Origin: Pseudoscleropodium purum
Lineage: Eukaryota; Streptophyta; Bryopsida; Hypnales; Brachytheciaceae
DNA length: 64,000 bases
NCBI GenBank assembly: GCA_963969395.1
Contig: OZ017802.1
Coordinates: forward strand, 21,731,410 to 21,795,409
Reading direction: 5' to 3'
Of this stretch, positions 1-13,078 are shown one piece after another (positions within the stretch are counted from its first letter, which is position 1; every line of letters begins with the position of its first letter). The position numbers and the translations under genes were made by a program. The notes beneath the pieces were generated by a model, which was not told where the DNA came from, searched no databases, and was given only the letters and a program-made list of their open reading frames with translations.

Positions 1-1115
1 TACTTCCACTTCTTGCATATTATGCAATCTTCATCAAATCACAACAAATTCAATAACATAGCAAAATAGTCCAAGATTTAGGAAAATTACTCTTCACTAA
101 TACAACCTCAAGATGTTACATGCTCATGAATATTGGAAACTTCTGAGACAAAATCTATACCAGAACACACAAAACCATCCTTTGTCCATCCATTCATTTA
201 CAATGACCCATTTGAATGTATATGTGATGCCAAACTAAGTATGCCTTAACATGGTCCATATAGAACTATTAGTCACCACGTAGAATACTGTGAAAACAAC
301 ATATCCTACAATTTATTGAATTCACACTTTGCAAAGATTGCTTCTGAAAACATTGCAAACTTGAAACATTTAAACTACCCCAAGCACCAAGTGTTTGAAA
401 AATAATCCTTCTATCTAGGACAAAAGTGCACATGTTCATCTTTGGAATTTTGTATGAAAAGAGGAAGTCTTGCACAATAGTTTGACCTCCAATGAATGCT
501 CTTGGTTTTTTTTAAAGCAAATGAATTACACAATCCCATAAAGGCTAATTTCCATGATGATGAGACTATCTTTTTTTAATTAAAAAGTATATCAATATAT
601 AACCTATATTCCCTCATATGCAACACTCAAATGCAACAATGGAACACAATACTACTTCTAATATTTATACTAGGAATGAGGAGCACCACCCAATATACAA
701 CACTTTTTCATTACTAAAACCATTCCACATTAGTGTGCCTTGTGTTGTTGCCACAAAATAATAAAATAGAAATAGAAGTTATTTTCTAGTTTTTATATTC
801 AAAAACACTTCAAAATTTAATACCTTTTATGCCATGAGTCAAAACACTACAAATCAAAGCCCATACACCTTTCCCCATTGAGGGCTTTTTGACACTACCA
901 AAAATACAACTGAAGGACGCACAACTCTGGAGATCTCACCATAAAAATTAATTAATTAAAAAATGCCAATTTTGAAGTATGGATCCCTAAGTCAACAATA
1001 AAAACAACCCTATCCAATTATAGAGTCATAAATTGCTCCACGTACAGATTGAAAATCAGTCAACCCCCCTCCCATTATTAAAAATCATTTGTTGCAAACA
1101 AGACATTTCCGATTC
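1..1115. other. AT-rich intergenic DNA, no gene seen
   Basis: Short frames only, the longest being a 68-codon minus frame at 269-475 without recognisable features. No splice-linked coding pattern, RNA gene or terminal repeat was found. Confidence 0.6.
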
Positions 1116-1116
1116 A

Positions 1117-1432
1117 CTCCTCGCATTAGAGGATTTTTTCACCCTCGGGAGGTTGTGGATTCCCACATTGTGGGAATAGCCCCGCAAGGGACCGCGGCTG
1201 CTTGCTAACATGGCATGGCGATTGTCACATCCGAAAAAAAAGATTTTTATTTTTTTAATTTTTTTTTCTATTTTTTCTGCATTTCAAGAGTGAAAAATAT
1301 ATTTTTTTTTTTTAATTTTTTTTAATTTTGATGTTGGAAACAACCATTCCCTGAAACTACAGGGTAAGGCAATTCCTGATGCACTTGCTTGAAGTAGCCC
1401 TCCCTGAGCCCAAAAATCCTCTAATGGAGGGG
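1117..1432. repeat. TIR element (MITE-like), about 315 bp
   Basis: The two ends are imperfect inverted repeats of about 34 bp. The left end carries CATTAGAGGATTTTT followed by GGGAGG, and the right end carries CCTCCC followed by AAAAATCCTCTAATG. Between them lies a GC-rich block (about 1140-1220) and a long T-rich tract. No coding frame is present, so this would be a non-autonomous element. I could not define a clean target-site duplication, so the superfamily is open. Confidence 0.5.
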
Positions 1433-3057
1433 TACATTACATAGTATCTTTAGACATCACGGTCGTTCAAGCTCCTATTATATGGGGGCTATGTTGGTAA
1501 AATTCTTGAATTTATATAGGGCTATTTTTACCTAAATTTCTAAATTGTGCTTATTTTATATATCCTATCTTTAAATTTTCTTAAATCATATTATTTTAGT
1601 ATCCTATATTCATTATAAATAAATAAATAATTGCAAGATTCTCACTAATATTTATGGGATCAAAAGAGAGTTTATCATTAAAAATTTGGCAAGTATGATA
1701 CTTTGTATAATGTAGACAACAAAAAGTGCAACATTTTGAAAGTAAGTCCAAAACATACCAAAACAACCAATATATTCCAAAATATTAAAAGTAAAGTCCA
1801 AAACAACATTTATAGTCTAGCATATTCAAACTAGAACTACTTATGAAGACATGAATAAAGTAATAGACATAGCATCTAGTAATATGTTCTTCCAAAGCAT
1901 ACACAAAGGGATTTAGGGTTTAGGATGAAAGAAAACAATGCCATATGTAGAAATATAAGTCTTGTGTTCACAAACATAGCTCATAGAATGAAGATGGAGT
2001 CCAAAAATTCAATTAAAAAACTAAAGGTTGTACAATACAAAAGAAGTTCCACTATCATCCTTTGAAAATACAAAAAGCTAAGGTTTGTGTACATGAAAAC
2101 ACAAGGAAAAACCAATAACCTATGGAATTATAAGGAGTCGAAGTAGAAGCGTAGTAGAAACCCTATACATTTGAATAAGAAGATTGAAATCAATAGAATT
2201 GAGTGACAAAACTACAACTGAAATCTGAAATGAAATAATGTGAGAAATTTTTAAAAAACACTCACCTCATCATATTGCTAGCATAAGTCAAACGTATGGA
2301 CAAAGGGCTTGTACATCTTCCTTTTGCACTTTTATTTCTTCCTGCCATCAATAAAGAAGAATGTCTAATAGTTGCTACAGGTCTGCAATGCTAAGTGCGC
2401 CAAGCCCTCCAACCACACCCTTCAAATGTACAAACCTACAATGAGCTTACCATCAACTTCCAATCACATTTTCTTGCATTTGCAACTTCAAAAAAAACTT
2501 CCCACATTCTTAGAGCTTCTTCAAAAGATCCTTGTAGCACTAACAAATCTAAAGAGAGCACTCACAAGCAACAAAGAAAGAAGCTGTTGGAACTTGAAAT
2601 TGAACCTAAGCCCTAATTCCTCATAAACAAAGACTAAACATGAATGTGAAGTTAACTTAATGTCATCTATGACAACTCATCCACTAGTTTTCATCCACTA
2701 GTGGTTACAATTGTTGTCTATAGAAGCATAGCATCCAACTCCTTGAATACTCATATTCTACTTACTATAGTTTTTAAAAGTTCTGATTTTGGGGGGATCT
2801 TTTTGTCCAAGCTACTTTCAGAAAAAAAATTGGTAAAATTGCACATTATCTCCTACCTTTCATTATTTATAATGAGAAATACCACATTTTAGTGATGCTA
2901 ACTTACTTCTAAATATTGTTTAAAATTTAGGCCAAGGTAATTAAGAATATCCTTCATTTAATTGCACGTTACATCTAAGTAAATTAGAAGTGCACCCCCC
3001 CCCCCTCCAAGATTCACTCACAAATGCATTTCATAACCAACATTCATTATGAAAATG
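1433..3057. other. AT-rich intergenic DNA, no gene supported
   Basis: The only frame of note is an 84-codon plus frame at 2372-2626, which matches nothing I recognise and lacks neighbours. A run of 13 cytosines with one flanking T-C pattern lies near 2995-3008. Confidence 0.55.
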
Positions 3058-3660
3058 GAAAAAGGCAATTATTGCCTCTTTTGAGCTCATTGTCATTGTC
3101 ATTATAATTGTAAGGAACTAAAACTTTTTTTTAAATCCATACTTGAAATTTTTTTTGGGATGCACATGTCATTTAACCATTGATGGTTAAATTTTTCCAA
3201 AAAATATAAAAAGGGTAGATGTATCACTTTGTCATTAATTCGTAAATTGAGACAAGTACTTGCAAGTTGTAACTAACATCTCCCTACACTATATTTGTAT
3301 TTGTGTGTCATCAATTTGGGTTGCAAACAATATGAGATATTTCAAATCTGTTTTCCATATTCATATTCTATACTCATATTTTGTGTTTATATTTTAATAT
3401 CTATATTTTATATTTGTATTTTGTATTTGAATTATATATTCTATAGCATTGACGGCCAAAATTGATTCTTACAACACTGATAACAACAATTGTTTACGTT
3501 TTTAATTGCAGTTCAATAGCATTCGAGAAGGGTGGGATTTTTTATGTGATAAAATCAATGGCTATGGATTTTTCTAAAATGACCGGGAGAGGAGAAATTG
3601 ACGTGTTTGCTTCTTTTTGCCTCAATGTCATTGTCACAAGGAATCAAATAATCTAACAAA
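3058..3660. repeat. Dispersed repeat with ATAT-rich minisatellite core
   Basis: A degenerate ATATTC/ATATTT array at about 3340-3445 is flanked on both sides by versions of the phrase CCTC(T)TTTTGAGCTCATTG or its relative near 3600-3640. The same arrangement (flanking phrase, ATAT array, a block with AAATCAATGGCT, then the flanking phrase again) occurs at 25290-25960, so both are probably copies of one repeat family. No coding content was seen. Confidence 0.4.
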
Positions 3661-6600
3661 TAAGTCCATAATACAAAAGTGTTAGTCAAAAATAGCTAAT
3701 ATAAAACTTTTCTTTTATACCCCTAAAGGACAATTGTCAATTGAAGATATTGTTAATTGAGTATTTGGATAGCTTCATACAAAGTCAATTTTGAATGGAT
3801 GTTTATGAAATTTTGATACAAAGTGCATACACTAACTACCTTTGAAGGAAGCTCAAAAAAGTGTAATTGGATGTCTGAGTGAAAAGTTATACTACTTGAA
3901 AAAAATTGGATAGCTTAGAAATCTTTTACTAAGCCACTCATCTACATTTGAAATTTAACAAGAATGTAACTAATATAATATGATATGAAATTGTAAAGAA
4001 AAAAAATTGTTTCCAAAATCACATTCTAAGAAGAGTCAAATTTTGTTCACTACGTTGGGCAAATTGAAAAAAAAAATGATTTCATATAACTTCAAACACT
4101 ATAGTCTTGCAATTTGTGTAATGAAAGAATTTGAATTTTTTCCATATATTCCAAATGCTTGGCTTTATGTTTTCACCATTAGGATTTCAAAATAATAAAT
4201 TCTCCAATGCACAAGAAATCATAAAAAAAAAGGCTATTCTATTGCTAGTTTGCTTGGCTTCAATATATTGTAGGGTAATTAGAAGTAAGGTAGATCCTTT
4301 ATTTGTAGAAATTTGCATGAATGTATCTAATAAATTGTAGAACTCAATGTAGAAGCTCAATTGTGAATAGAAAAAAAAATTGTCTGTTTAATGGCTCAAA
4401 ATCTATTGTCCCTTTTGATAGGGTTGAAAAAATCACTATTTCACACTCTTCAAAGTTCAAGCATGAAAATCTTGCAATCCATGTCTTCAAATAGATTTTG
4501 TTTTCAAACATTGAAATAATTGGCCATTATATTTTTTTATGGTTGAAGTTCAAAATTCAAGTTTTAATTTTTGATAGTTTCTTTTTAGTTACCCCCTTAG
4601 TCTTTTAGGAATTTACTAAAGTATGTAATAATGTTATAATGGTGTCGCTTCTATAGTTATTTAAAACTATATATAGGATCTTATGTGAAAATACCCTTAA
4701 TTTAAGGCAACCCTCAAAGGTTTGGAGTTCCTTCTCTTTTTTTTAACAAAAATAAAAGGAAGATTGGATAATCTAATAATAATAAGTATATTCAATGTGT
4801 AGATTTTTCTAATTAGGTGTAATTATTTTATCTTGATTGCTTGAAGAATTGTAAATTTGCTATTTTAAAGTTTCATTAGTGCTTCTATGTTTAAATTGTA
4901 CTAAATTGATTATGATTTGATGTGATTTGAAGAAAAAGTTGTCTTTCAAAAGAAATTGAGTTGGCTAGAACCATACATACAACTTATAATTTTTGTCATC
5001 TGGAAGTGCTTCCCAAGGCAAAGGAGGGCTTGGTGCAATTTCAAGCTAATAAGTCAATTTGGAATTGCATTCATAAAAACTTGAGGCTCTAATTTCAATC
5101 TATAAGCATCAAAAAAATTAGATCCATAAATATTGATGTGCTATTGAATACATGAAAGCTGAATTCACCTATTCTATAAAATGTTTTCATGGTCATAAAT
5201 TTCCTAATTGGAAAAGAAAGCTCTATTTTACTTAAGCTAATACAAATATTCTGATATACATGGTTTAATTGTTCTAACACCCTTAATGCTCAAGCCAATC
5301 TTCAAGTGATTAAACATTGGTATCAAGATTGCAAGTGAGGGACCTAGGGAGGAAAGGGACAAGAATACAAATGTTCTCAAATGACACTCTTGAATATTAT
5401 TTGGTTGTTACAAGGGACAACTTCCTTCACAATTAGTTGTTGAAGAACAACCAAGAGTCTATATGACAATGTACAAGTTGACACATTATGCCTTGTAAGC
5501 TTCCAATTGTAAATCATGGAATCGAGACCTTCAAATGCTAATGGGGCTTTACGAATTTGAGTCTATTACAATGATAATCCAAAAGATCATTGAAAATTGT
5601 GGGAATATAAGTGAAGCTTTCACTACAAACACTATAATCCCCAGAGCTAGATATTGTTAGCTTTATAAAATCAACTTTCAACTCAATTTTGACACTACAA
5701 TTGTCTATACTTGAAACAAATATCATTTTCATTACAATAAGATAAACATTAGAAATAATATTTTGAATTCAATTTTCATAATTTTGAGAAAAAATAAGCT
5801 AAAACAATCTCATTATTAGGATTCGTATGTTTGAATTTTATTTTAAAGATATTAAAAATTTAGATTTTCTTTCTATTGTAATTCTATACTTGTTTCGACT
5901 TAACGATTTTTTTCAGGATGAAAATTAATTTAACTCTTCATAATAAAAAATTACCTCATTTCTTCATAATAATAATTTTTTAATTCAAACTACAAGTGCA
6001 AATAATTTCAGTTAAGTAGGTTTAAGGTCAAATAATTTAGTCATGTAAGGTGCAAAAAGAACTTGTTTTTTTCAATTTAAATGCATTGTATGTAGCCAAA
6101 GTTTCTAAAATTTCTTTTACATATTTTTACATTAATCTAGTGCAAGATCTTACAATTAGATATGCACAAAAATCAATTTTCATAGTTTTTTTTCATTGCA
6201 ATAGAAATGGCAATTTTGAATGCTTTTTAGTAGAGAAATGTTGTGATCCTTTAGGTATTAAGGTAGGTGTAGTCAAAATTGCCACCACCAAATTGCACCA
6301 AAATTTACAGTTAGATTCAATATTCTCATGAATTTTTCTTTTCAAGAAAATTCAACTAGTAAAATGTTCATGAATTTTAGGAAGTTCTAGCATACTAAAA
6401 AATGAACAAATTTCCAAACCACAAAATGCATTGGAATCATAGTGAAGTGTATATGAAGATCATACCACAACTTTTAGAGAAGTGCAAGGCAAGCTCATGG
6501 TATGAAAAAGTTAGTTTGCTTTCCTAATTCACCATAGAGAACCCTTGGAAGATAGTTAGAGATTTGTTGCAATACTAGAGCAAATTGATGAACAAGTGAG

Positions 6601-6890
6601 AGATGATAGAAACAATTCAAATAGTATAGGATCAAGTATCTCTACAACAATTGCAAATGCTCATTTCTAAGATGCCCAATAGAATGCAAGCTACAATTTA
6701 AACAAAAGTTGGCATCACTACATGATAGATTATGTACAAAAAAGATTTAAATTATTGTATGATTTTGAGTTTCACATATATATATTTTTTATTTGATCAA
6801 GTACTCTTCACTACAATTCCAACACAATTTCCAGTTCAAAAATCCATCCATTTCCAAGTATACTAAAGCTTCCTGAAGTTCATGAGAATC
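3661..6890. other. AT-rich intergenic DNA, no gene seen
   Basis: Only short frames are present (for example 6050-6331, 93 codons, low-complexity and AT-driven). Near 4440-4540 there is a faint match to the internal block of the TTAA-flanked family, around the phrase AAAATCTTGCAATCCATG. Confidence 0.5.
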
Positions 6891-7883
6891 TGCTTGGGAA
6901 CAAAATTCGTAAGATTATTGGGTCTGACTGTACACTTCAGAACTTGAATCTAGGAGTATTATTCTTCTGCTATCCAAGTGGCACACATCTCCAAAATCAA
7001 GTACATTTAGCCCTCGTAGGTCGTGCTTCGGCGCTTCCCAATTGCAACTGTATCCTCGTGTGAATGCCAGCCCAGTAAGTGTCCAGAGTAAATTGTCCAC
7101 GGATAAACGAACTCATATGCTTGCAAAATTTGAACAGTAACACAATTTTGTGCAGTAAACACCCCTACAAGCCAATTGCACTTAAAATTCACCAGCTAGA
7201 TGTACAAGATGTACATCAAAAATGTGGGAAAAGGCATCTCTGCCAAACCCAGACGTCAATGCTCCGTATCTCTACTCAACACTTCAATCCTCCATACAAC
7301 TGCAAGTTCCTCTCGTCCGAGAGCATAACATGTGACGCATCAAATAGATACGGAATCTTGCATTGGAGTTGTGTTTTTGACACTTTGACTCAACCCTGTA
7401 CGAATAGGAAAAACTTCAATAGTATCAGGCAGATTCTCAGACTAAATGGGGCAGCCCACTTGCCGCTTACTCGAGAAAAATCCGTCTCATTTGCTTGCAG
7501 CTTTGAGACCTTAAAATGCTTAAATCGACCACTCCATAATGCATGGGGGAAAAAGGGTACTCTCCAACCCTGCTTCACTTCACCAACAGGCACAAAACTG
7601 TTGTGGTCCATGAGTCCTTCTGACCCTTTTCCAAGGAATTCCATCCCGTCAGGAAAGCAAGCTATTCGCATGTGAAGATACTATGCAAGAACCAGGGTTT
7701 AACGTCTATAATCATAAACTCGTGCCTGTTGAGGCAGCAGCTACTTGGGCGCCATCTTCGAGGTTTAGGAGTGCCACAAATGATGTACGCAGATGCGGTC
7801 CTCACCGCAAGCACTTCCAAAGGGTGCTGGGCTTCGCTAAGCTGCATACAAGAACCGTACTGGCTGTCAATGCTGCTGCTAGA
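6891..7883 (-). other. Probable 3' UTR of the GT14 gene
   Basis: This stretch directly follows the stop codon of the minus-strand GT14 gene. It has clearly higher GC than the flanking AT-rich DNA, but its open frames (plus 7079-7675, minus 7390-7671) overlap each other and resemble no known family. I read it as transcribed non-coding 3' sequence. A separate unrecognised small gene is the alternative. Confidence 0.35.
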
Positions 7884-9997
7884 TCAAACAGCAATACATT
7901 GTTGTGTCCGGAAGTTATCCGGTGAAAGGAGCCGCACAACAAGATCTTCAAACCTTTGAGCGCCAGGTCCAGGTCTCAACAAAGTGTAATCTCCCCAAAC
8001 TGCACATGGATCGTCACTTGAGCCTACACACCAACCCCCCGGAGAGAACTTATTCTTCGGCCGCCTCAGAAGCTCCTGGTCGATCTTGTCCAGCACTGGA
8101 TCATCCTTGGCGAACTTCCGAGCAAACGCCGCTCCGCTTGTGCTCAAGGCGTGGAAGAAGTCCAGAGTGAGGCTCAGTGGGTGTTGCTTGGGCGGGTTGT
8201 CCCATGCAATGAAGTGGAGGTCGTGGTTCACAGTTGTGTTGCGAAACTCCTCGCTGTTGCAAAGCACGGTGTGGAAATAGCCTTCTGGCGACGACACGAA
8301 GTTTGCGTAGTACATCAGTACTGTGCGAGGGAGATTGTCCCAACCCGCATTGCAATAGTCCATGAAGGAGCGCGTCAGTGCCACCCATGCTGAGCCTGTT
8401 TCCCAAAGAATCAGTATCAACACTAGTGCTCACAATTTGTGAAACAGAACTGGATCGCAAAAGGTATGATGTAGTTCATAAAAAAAGATTGTATCGACTG
8501 CGTAAGTTCTAGAACATGTACGCAAAACTAGTCCCGCTCACAATTCTTGATTTCTAGTCTAAGAAGAAAATAAGCTGTTTGTGGGGAAGTTTACCTGTAA
8601 ACAAGCGAAATGCATCAGGCACAGCTCGCCTCTGTGACATCCAGAAGATGTCGCTTTTTTCAACCTGATACAGTCCAGGGTCGATGATAATGGGCTTTAC
8701 TCGCTGATCTCTGCGATTCGTACCAACCATGTGAAGTGCAATTCAGAACCTATCCAGACTCCAGGGAGCTCACATACTCAACGTTTATCATGTGCTCCAT
8801 GCAAGAATCACTACACAGAGAACTGTACAATAAGGTTTATCCTGGATACAAGAGCTTAGAAGAAAGTGAATTATCACATACACTGTGCAAAGTACCACAA
8901 ACAGTGTGCAATAATCACACAATGTGCACAGCACTTTCAAGGTATAGTATCATTCATACATCATTATTCAGTCTTGAACCAACGTCTTTTCTGCTTCAGA
9001 GACTATTTATTGAATGAAACTTCCTTTATCAACAATTCAAAATTTCCAGATCAAAGAAAGGCTTACTCTTTCCAGGTAACGATGTCGCTCGTGTGTTCAA
9101 TGAAATTGAGATCCTTCGGTAGGTACGAGAAAACATGAAGAAGATCTGCACTCCCACAATCAACAAATCATTCCATCAGAAACAACAGGGCACAGTCAAG
9201 CATTTTTTCACGTGCCCTGCAGAGGTGTTGGTTTCAGATACGACTCAGAAAAATTATCCTTCACACACGTCATTTGAATACAGGTCTACATTGAAATGCG
9301 AAGTGAAGACTGGGCACAACAAAATATGACTTCCGACGTTTGCATCCCACGCACCGTCTTGAGTGATGAGCGGATAATCCGACGCGCTCAGATTGATGAA
9401 CCAATCCCAGTCCTTGGCTTTGTGAAGTAAGATAGCGGCCCCATGTAACGTGGCCGCGATCATAGTGGGGCCTTTATAGGTCACCAAATTCGCCTTGCCC
9501 ACCACGAACACATTCTGTGCCTCCTGGAAGACGGGCTCGTTCCGGAGGTACCGGTCCAAGTCGCCCCGCTCGCTCTCGGGCGCTTCCCGATCCAAGTGGA
9601 GAAGGTAATAATTGTGCGGATGGTACAACGCTTGGAGCGTGCGTTGCATCTGAGGGCCGTCGCCAATGGTGCCCGAGATCAAGTACGCCAGCTTGGGAGG
9701 GCGCGGCAAGCCCGCCAGGGGACCCTCCTCAGTAATGGCGTGCACACTCTGTGCGAGATCGGTTCGACTGAATCCAAGGAGAGGGCGATGGCCGCTGGAT
9801 CCCAATGTGAAAATCCCCACCAGAAGAAGCACAATTGAGAGGGAGGCCGTGGCGACCAAGGGCGACAGCCACTTGCGTTCCATGGAGGCCAACGAGAACG
9901 GCACTTGCATGAGCTTCTTCATTCCGTCCGCCGCTTTCTGAGCCCTGCGCGAGATGCGAGATCGTGTAGTGGGCGACTCACTCGACCCGCGCATCAT
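7884..9997 (-). CDS. GT14 glycosyltransferase (GlcAT14-like, core-2/I-branching type), 4 exons
   Basis: The exons are 9355-9997, 9067-9145, 8595-8710 and 7884-8395 (minus strand). All junctions are GT-AG and the frame is maintained, giving 449 residues. A cytosolic basic tail precedes one membrane helix at about residues 44-66, the layout of a Golgi type II protein. The catalytic domain shows YLISG (about 105-109), DWDWFINLSASDYPLI (about 196-211), then GWDNLPR, EGYFHTVLCN, GAAFARKF and DDPVLDKID in the last exon. All of these are hallmarks of plant GT14 proteins such as GlcAT14A, which adds beta-glucuronic acid to arabinogalactan side chains in the Golgi. The exact donor and acceptor cannot be read from sequence. 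I chose the ATG at 9997, an ATG-ATG pair just before the basic tail. An in-frame ATG at 10114 would add 39 residues. Length and motifs are complete, so it is probably functional. Confidence 0.93.
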
Positions 9998-10920
9998 CAG
10001 GTCCGACTGAAAAGAAGACGAGATGGAACGCACCGTTATGCAATCGTAGATTCGCACGAAGACTTGCCACGAAATCTCTGGTATCGACCGAGGAGCGGGA
10101 TTGCCAAGACCCATACGAAGCCCCTTCACCCGAAGTCGCTGTGCGTGGGCGGCACCGTCGGGAGCGCCACTAGTAAGTGCACATTCACAGCCCGCCCACC
10201 AAACTTCTGCATCGACGCAGACCCACCAACAACCCAAAGTGAAATGAGGGACGAAAAACGGACGACCTAATTGATCCGCGCTCGCTCGCGCCAAGACCGT
10301 CCGTCGTCCAATGAAGACTAGTATGAACCTTATTCAAACTCCGTACACCCACTCCTCGTACATTATTCAAGTCCGTCCACCTGGGAATAAATTCGGCAAC
10401 AGGAATGCCGCACCACCAGTGTTCACGGAATCGAGCACTCGACACCCGATCTACCACGGGATAAGATCTCCGCGGGCGGACATTCCAGTGCCTGCTGCTT
10501 CGAATCCAGTGGACAAATCTAATCCCTCCCTCCCCTACGCAGCTAGCAACTGCAGTACGCCACCCTCCTCCCTGTCCCATTCAAACCCCAAGATCGCTGC
10601 CCCCATTTCTGTTGCACCCAAGATTGAATCCCGTAGCCAAGTTGCGCACCCCGATTCAAAAAGGGATCAGTTAGGGTTACCGCCTGCAACTCAAACACCC
10701 AAATCCAACTCACTTCTAGAGAAAGTCGCACTCCAATTTGCGTGCAGCTCTGTAAAAACAAAACCTCAGTACCAACGACTACCGCTCCTGCTAGATCGAA
10801 TCGGTCGCCATAGCCATAACGTGATAACCCACCCGAAGCTTGGATCCTGAATAGTAGTGATCGCAAGCGAAGTACTAACCCCCACAAACTAAGCTAGGTT
10901 AATAAGTCTTAGTCCCACAC
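9998..10920 (-). promoter_or_regulatory. GC-rich 5' leader/promoter region of the GT14 gene
   Basis: GC-rich DNA lies immediately upstream of the start codon, with an abrupt return to AT-rich sequence beyond about 11.5 kb. The reading frame of the gene stays open upstream to about 10294, but the apparent first residue there is TTG. The only in-frame ATG in that extension is at 10114. I cannot place the transcription start or a TATA box with confidence. Confidence 0.4.
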
Positions 10921-10921
10921 C

Positions 10922-10952
<31 letters not shown>

Positions 10953-10953
10953 C
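10921..10953. repeat. (CTGG)n microsatellite
   Basis: About seven consecutive GGCT units lie in the presumed promoter-proximal region of the GT14 gene. This is a likely length-polymorphic site. Confidence 0.9.
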
Positions 10954-10956
10954 TGG

Positions 10957-11560
10957 GGACTGACATCATCTCATCATTGACCTTGCCTGCACATGCGGGG
11001 ATTCCTTCGGCACTGCTGCAGACTCGACTTCTTCAATTCGGAGGTTGGCCCAGACGATGGTGAAGTTAAGTCAAGTTCTGGGCTCGTAGAATGTGCGGAG
11101 AAACAGAAAGAGACGCAAAGAAATGCTAAAAATACGACTGGGGCGTGATCTGGGTAATAAACTGGGCGTGCGTGGTGACAAATGGATTGCGCTCGAGCGC
11201 CACGATGCGGGGTTGTTTGGGTGGATGCCCGGTCTGCAAGCCCAGGCTGCGAGGCGGGATCCGTCGCAGGGTGGGCGGGCGCTACCTACTCCCGGCACGC
11301 CTGCGACGGAGGGTAAGAATGACTGAGGGTTGAGGCCAATTTCCACGTCAGGGATCCATGTCAGAAAAGTCAGGGGTCCACGTCACGCGTTGGAGTTTCG
11401 AATCCCATGCGGGGCGCATGGAGGGAGGAAATTCACCCTTTTCAGCTGGTGGTGGTTGGGCACTTCAGACTAACGTGGAGGCACCAATAACTGATCATTT
11501 AAGCAATTTGGGAGCAGATTCTGCTGAGTATGAATTGGTGGATATTTTTTCCATGTAGGA
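10957..11560. other. GC-rich shoulder of the GT14 island, no gene recognised
   Basis: Frames of 60-90 codons exist on both strands, but they overlap and have arginine/proline-rich compositions typical of GC-rich non-coding DNA. This is probably distal promoter. Confidence 0.4.
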
Positions 11561-12840
11561 TGATAAGAAATATGGGAATTGCTAAATTTTCAGAATTATA
11601 TTCCGAAATTTGAAATTACAGTGCATTTTGGGAGGTAAAAGAACTCTTGACCCACAAGCAATGTCTAGAGTCTTTCAATTCTTATCATACAAGATAGTAC
11701 TTTCTTGCTCATTACATCAACTAATGTGGCATGGCCTTAAGGTGGAACTACTCAATACCACCATTTATCCAATTATGCCACCTACAAGTTCTTCCCATTT
11801 CCGTCACTAGCCCATCTACTATCACAATCTTACTAATCCATTATCATGATGGCAATGCACTAGGGAGTGAACCCATCAGCCCATTCTTCAACAATGGTCT
11901 GATCATGCTTCAACAAAAGTCTACTCACAATTTTACATTTTAGTTTTGAAAAATCACAAGAATTCAATTCTTGTCAAAAGTCTTCATTCTTTTTGCAATT
12001 GATTTCTGTCAAACAATTCAATCTCTGAAAAATATGAGAGCTCATAAATAGCTTCCCCAAAGTACCCAGATTGCAAATCTGTATGGTAATGGGTAGTTCT
12101 ACCTTATTAGTTCCAACCTTGGAAAGGACAAAAAAATCAAAGTTTAAGCTTGAGAATCCGGCCAAGGTTGGAAATAGCTCACCCTCTTGGTTGAGTACTA
12201 GGCGTGGTTGGTTATTGGTGCTTCCACTTTATGGCCAAAGGTTGAAAAATCATTGATTTCCACCAATGAGATTGTCAAATTCTTGGTTTCTTGCAATTTG
12301 ATTGGTGAAGACTAAGAGCCTCTCAACCTTTGGCTATAGTGTGAAGTGCCTATGTCAATTGGTGTTATTGTGTGATAACTCTATGTTGTTGCTACTTCTA
12401 TGGTATTCACCCCTGTGAGTTCTAGGGACTAAAGGAGGGATTTGGAGTAATTGATACAAAATAAATGAATTGGAATACATAAATAAATTAGGTAAAATAA
12501 ATTAGTATGAAGTAATGGAAAAGAATCTAGTTGTAAGATCTTTCATTATTACAAATTTTTCTTAATCTCTTCCATGTCTTTTATATGAACTCATTCAAAA
12601 CCTTGCACAAAAAAATATGAAGTATCGAGTGACTAGTACTCTAGTAATATCCTTTGAAATTACCAAAAAAATTTAATATTTGGGGATGTACTTCATTTGT
12701 TTAATGTAGCTCCCATAATAAAGATGTAGAAATATTCATTATCCTCCTAATAGATGCCAACATCTATAGAGATTAACAACTACAAAAGGCCAATTCTATT
12801 GCCATATAGTCAAATATTAGCATTACAAAAATTTCAGCCC
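11561..12840. other. AT-rich intergenic DNA, no gene supported
   Basis: There are several plus frames of about 60-70 codons in close succession (11610-12256), interrupted by many stops. This could be old decayed coding sequence, but no motif is recognisable. Confidence 0.4.
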
Positions 12841-13078
12841 TCGAAAAGGCTGCGAATTTTGAAACCCCCAATGCAATTAGAGAGGAATTCAACTATTTTT
12901 TATTTTTTAACGAATGCAGCTAATGTAGCACTATTTTTGCCACGTCAAAGCCACATCAATTTTTTATTTTTTTTATTTTTAAATATTTTTTTATCTTTTT
13001 GTACTTGCATTATGGGGCGCCTAAAAATTGAATCCTTAACAGCCCTCTATAGGGTTCAAATTTTTTCTAATGTTTGAG
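12841..13078. repeat. Possible MITE-like repeat with T-rich core
   Basis: A left flank with TTAGAGAGGAATTCAA faces a right flank with TTGAATCCTTAA followed by CCCTCTA, around a T-rich centre and a GCCACGTCAAAGCCAC block. The architecture resembles the element at 1117-1432, but the inverted match is weak. Confidence 0.3.

Noticed and set aside
7079..7675. 198-codon plus-strand frame next to the GT14 gene
   Set aside because: No recognisable motif and an overlapping 93-codon minus frame. It is more likely the 3' UTR of the GT14 gene read on the wrong strand.
10311..10850. 179-codon plus-strand frame upstream of the GT14 gene
   Set aside because: Proline/serine-rich with no domain. It overlaps a minus frame in the GC-rich leader and looks compositional.
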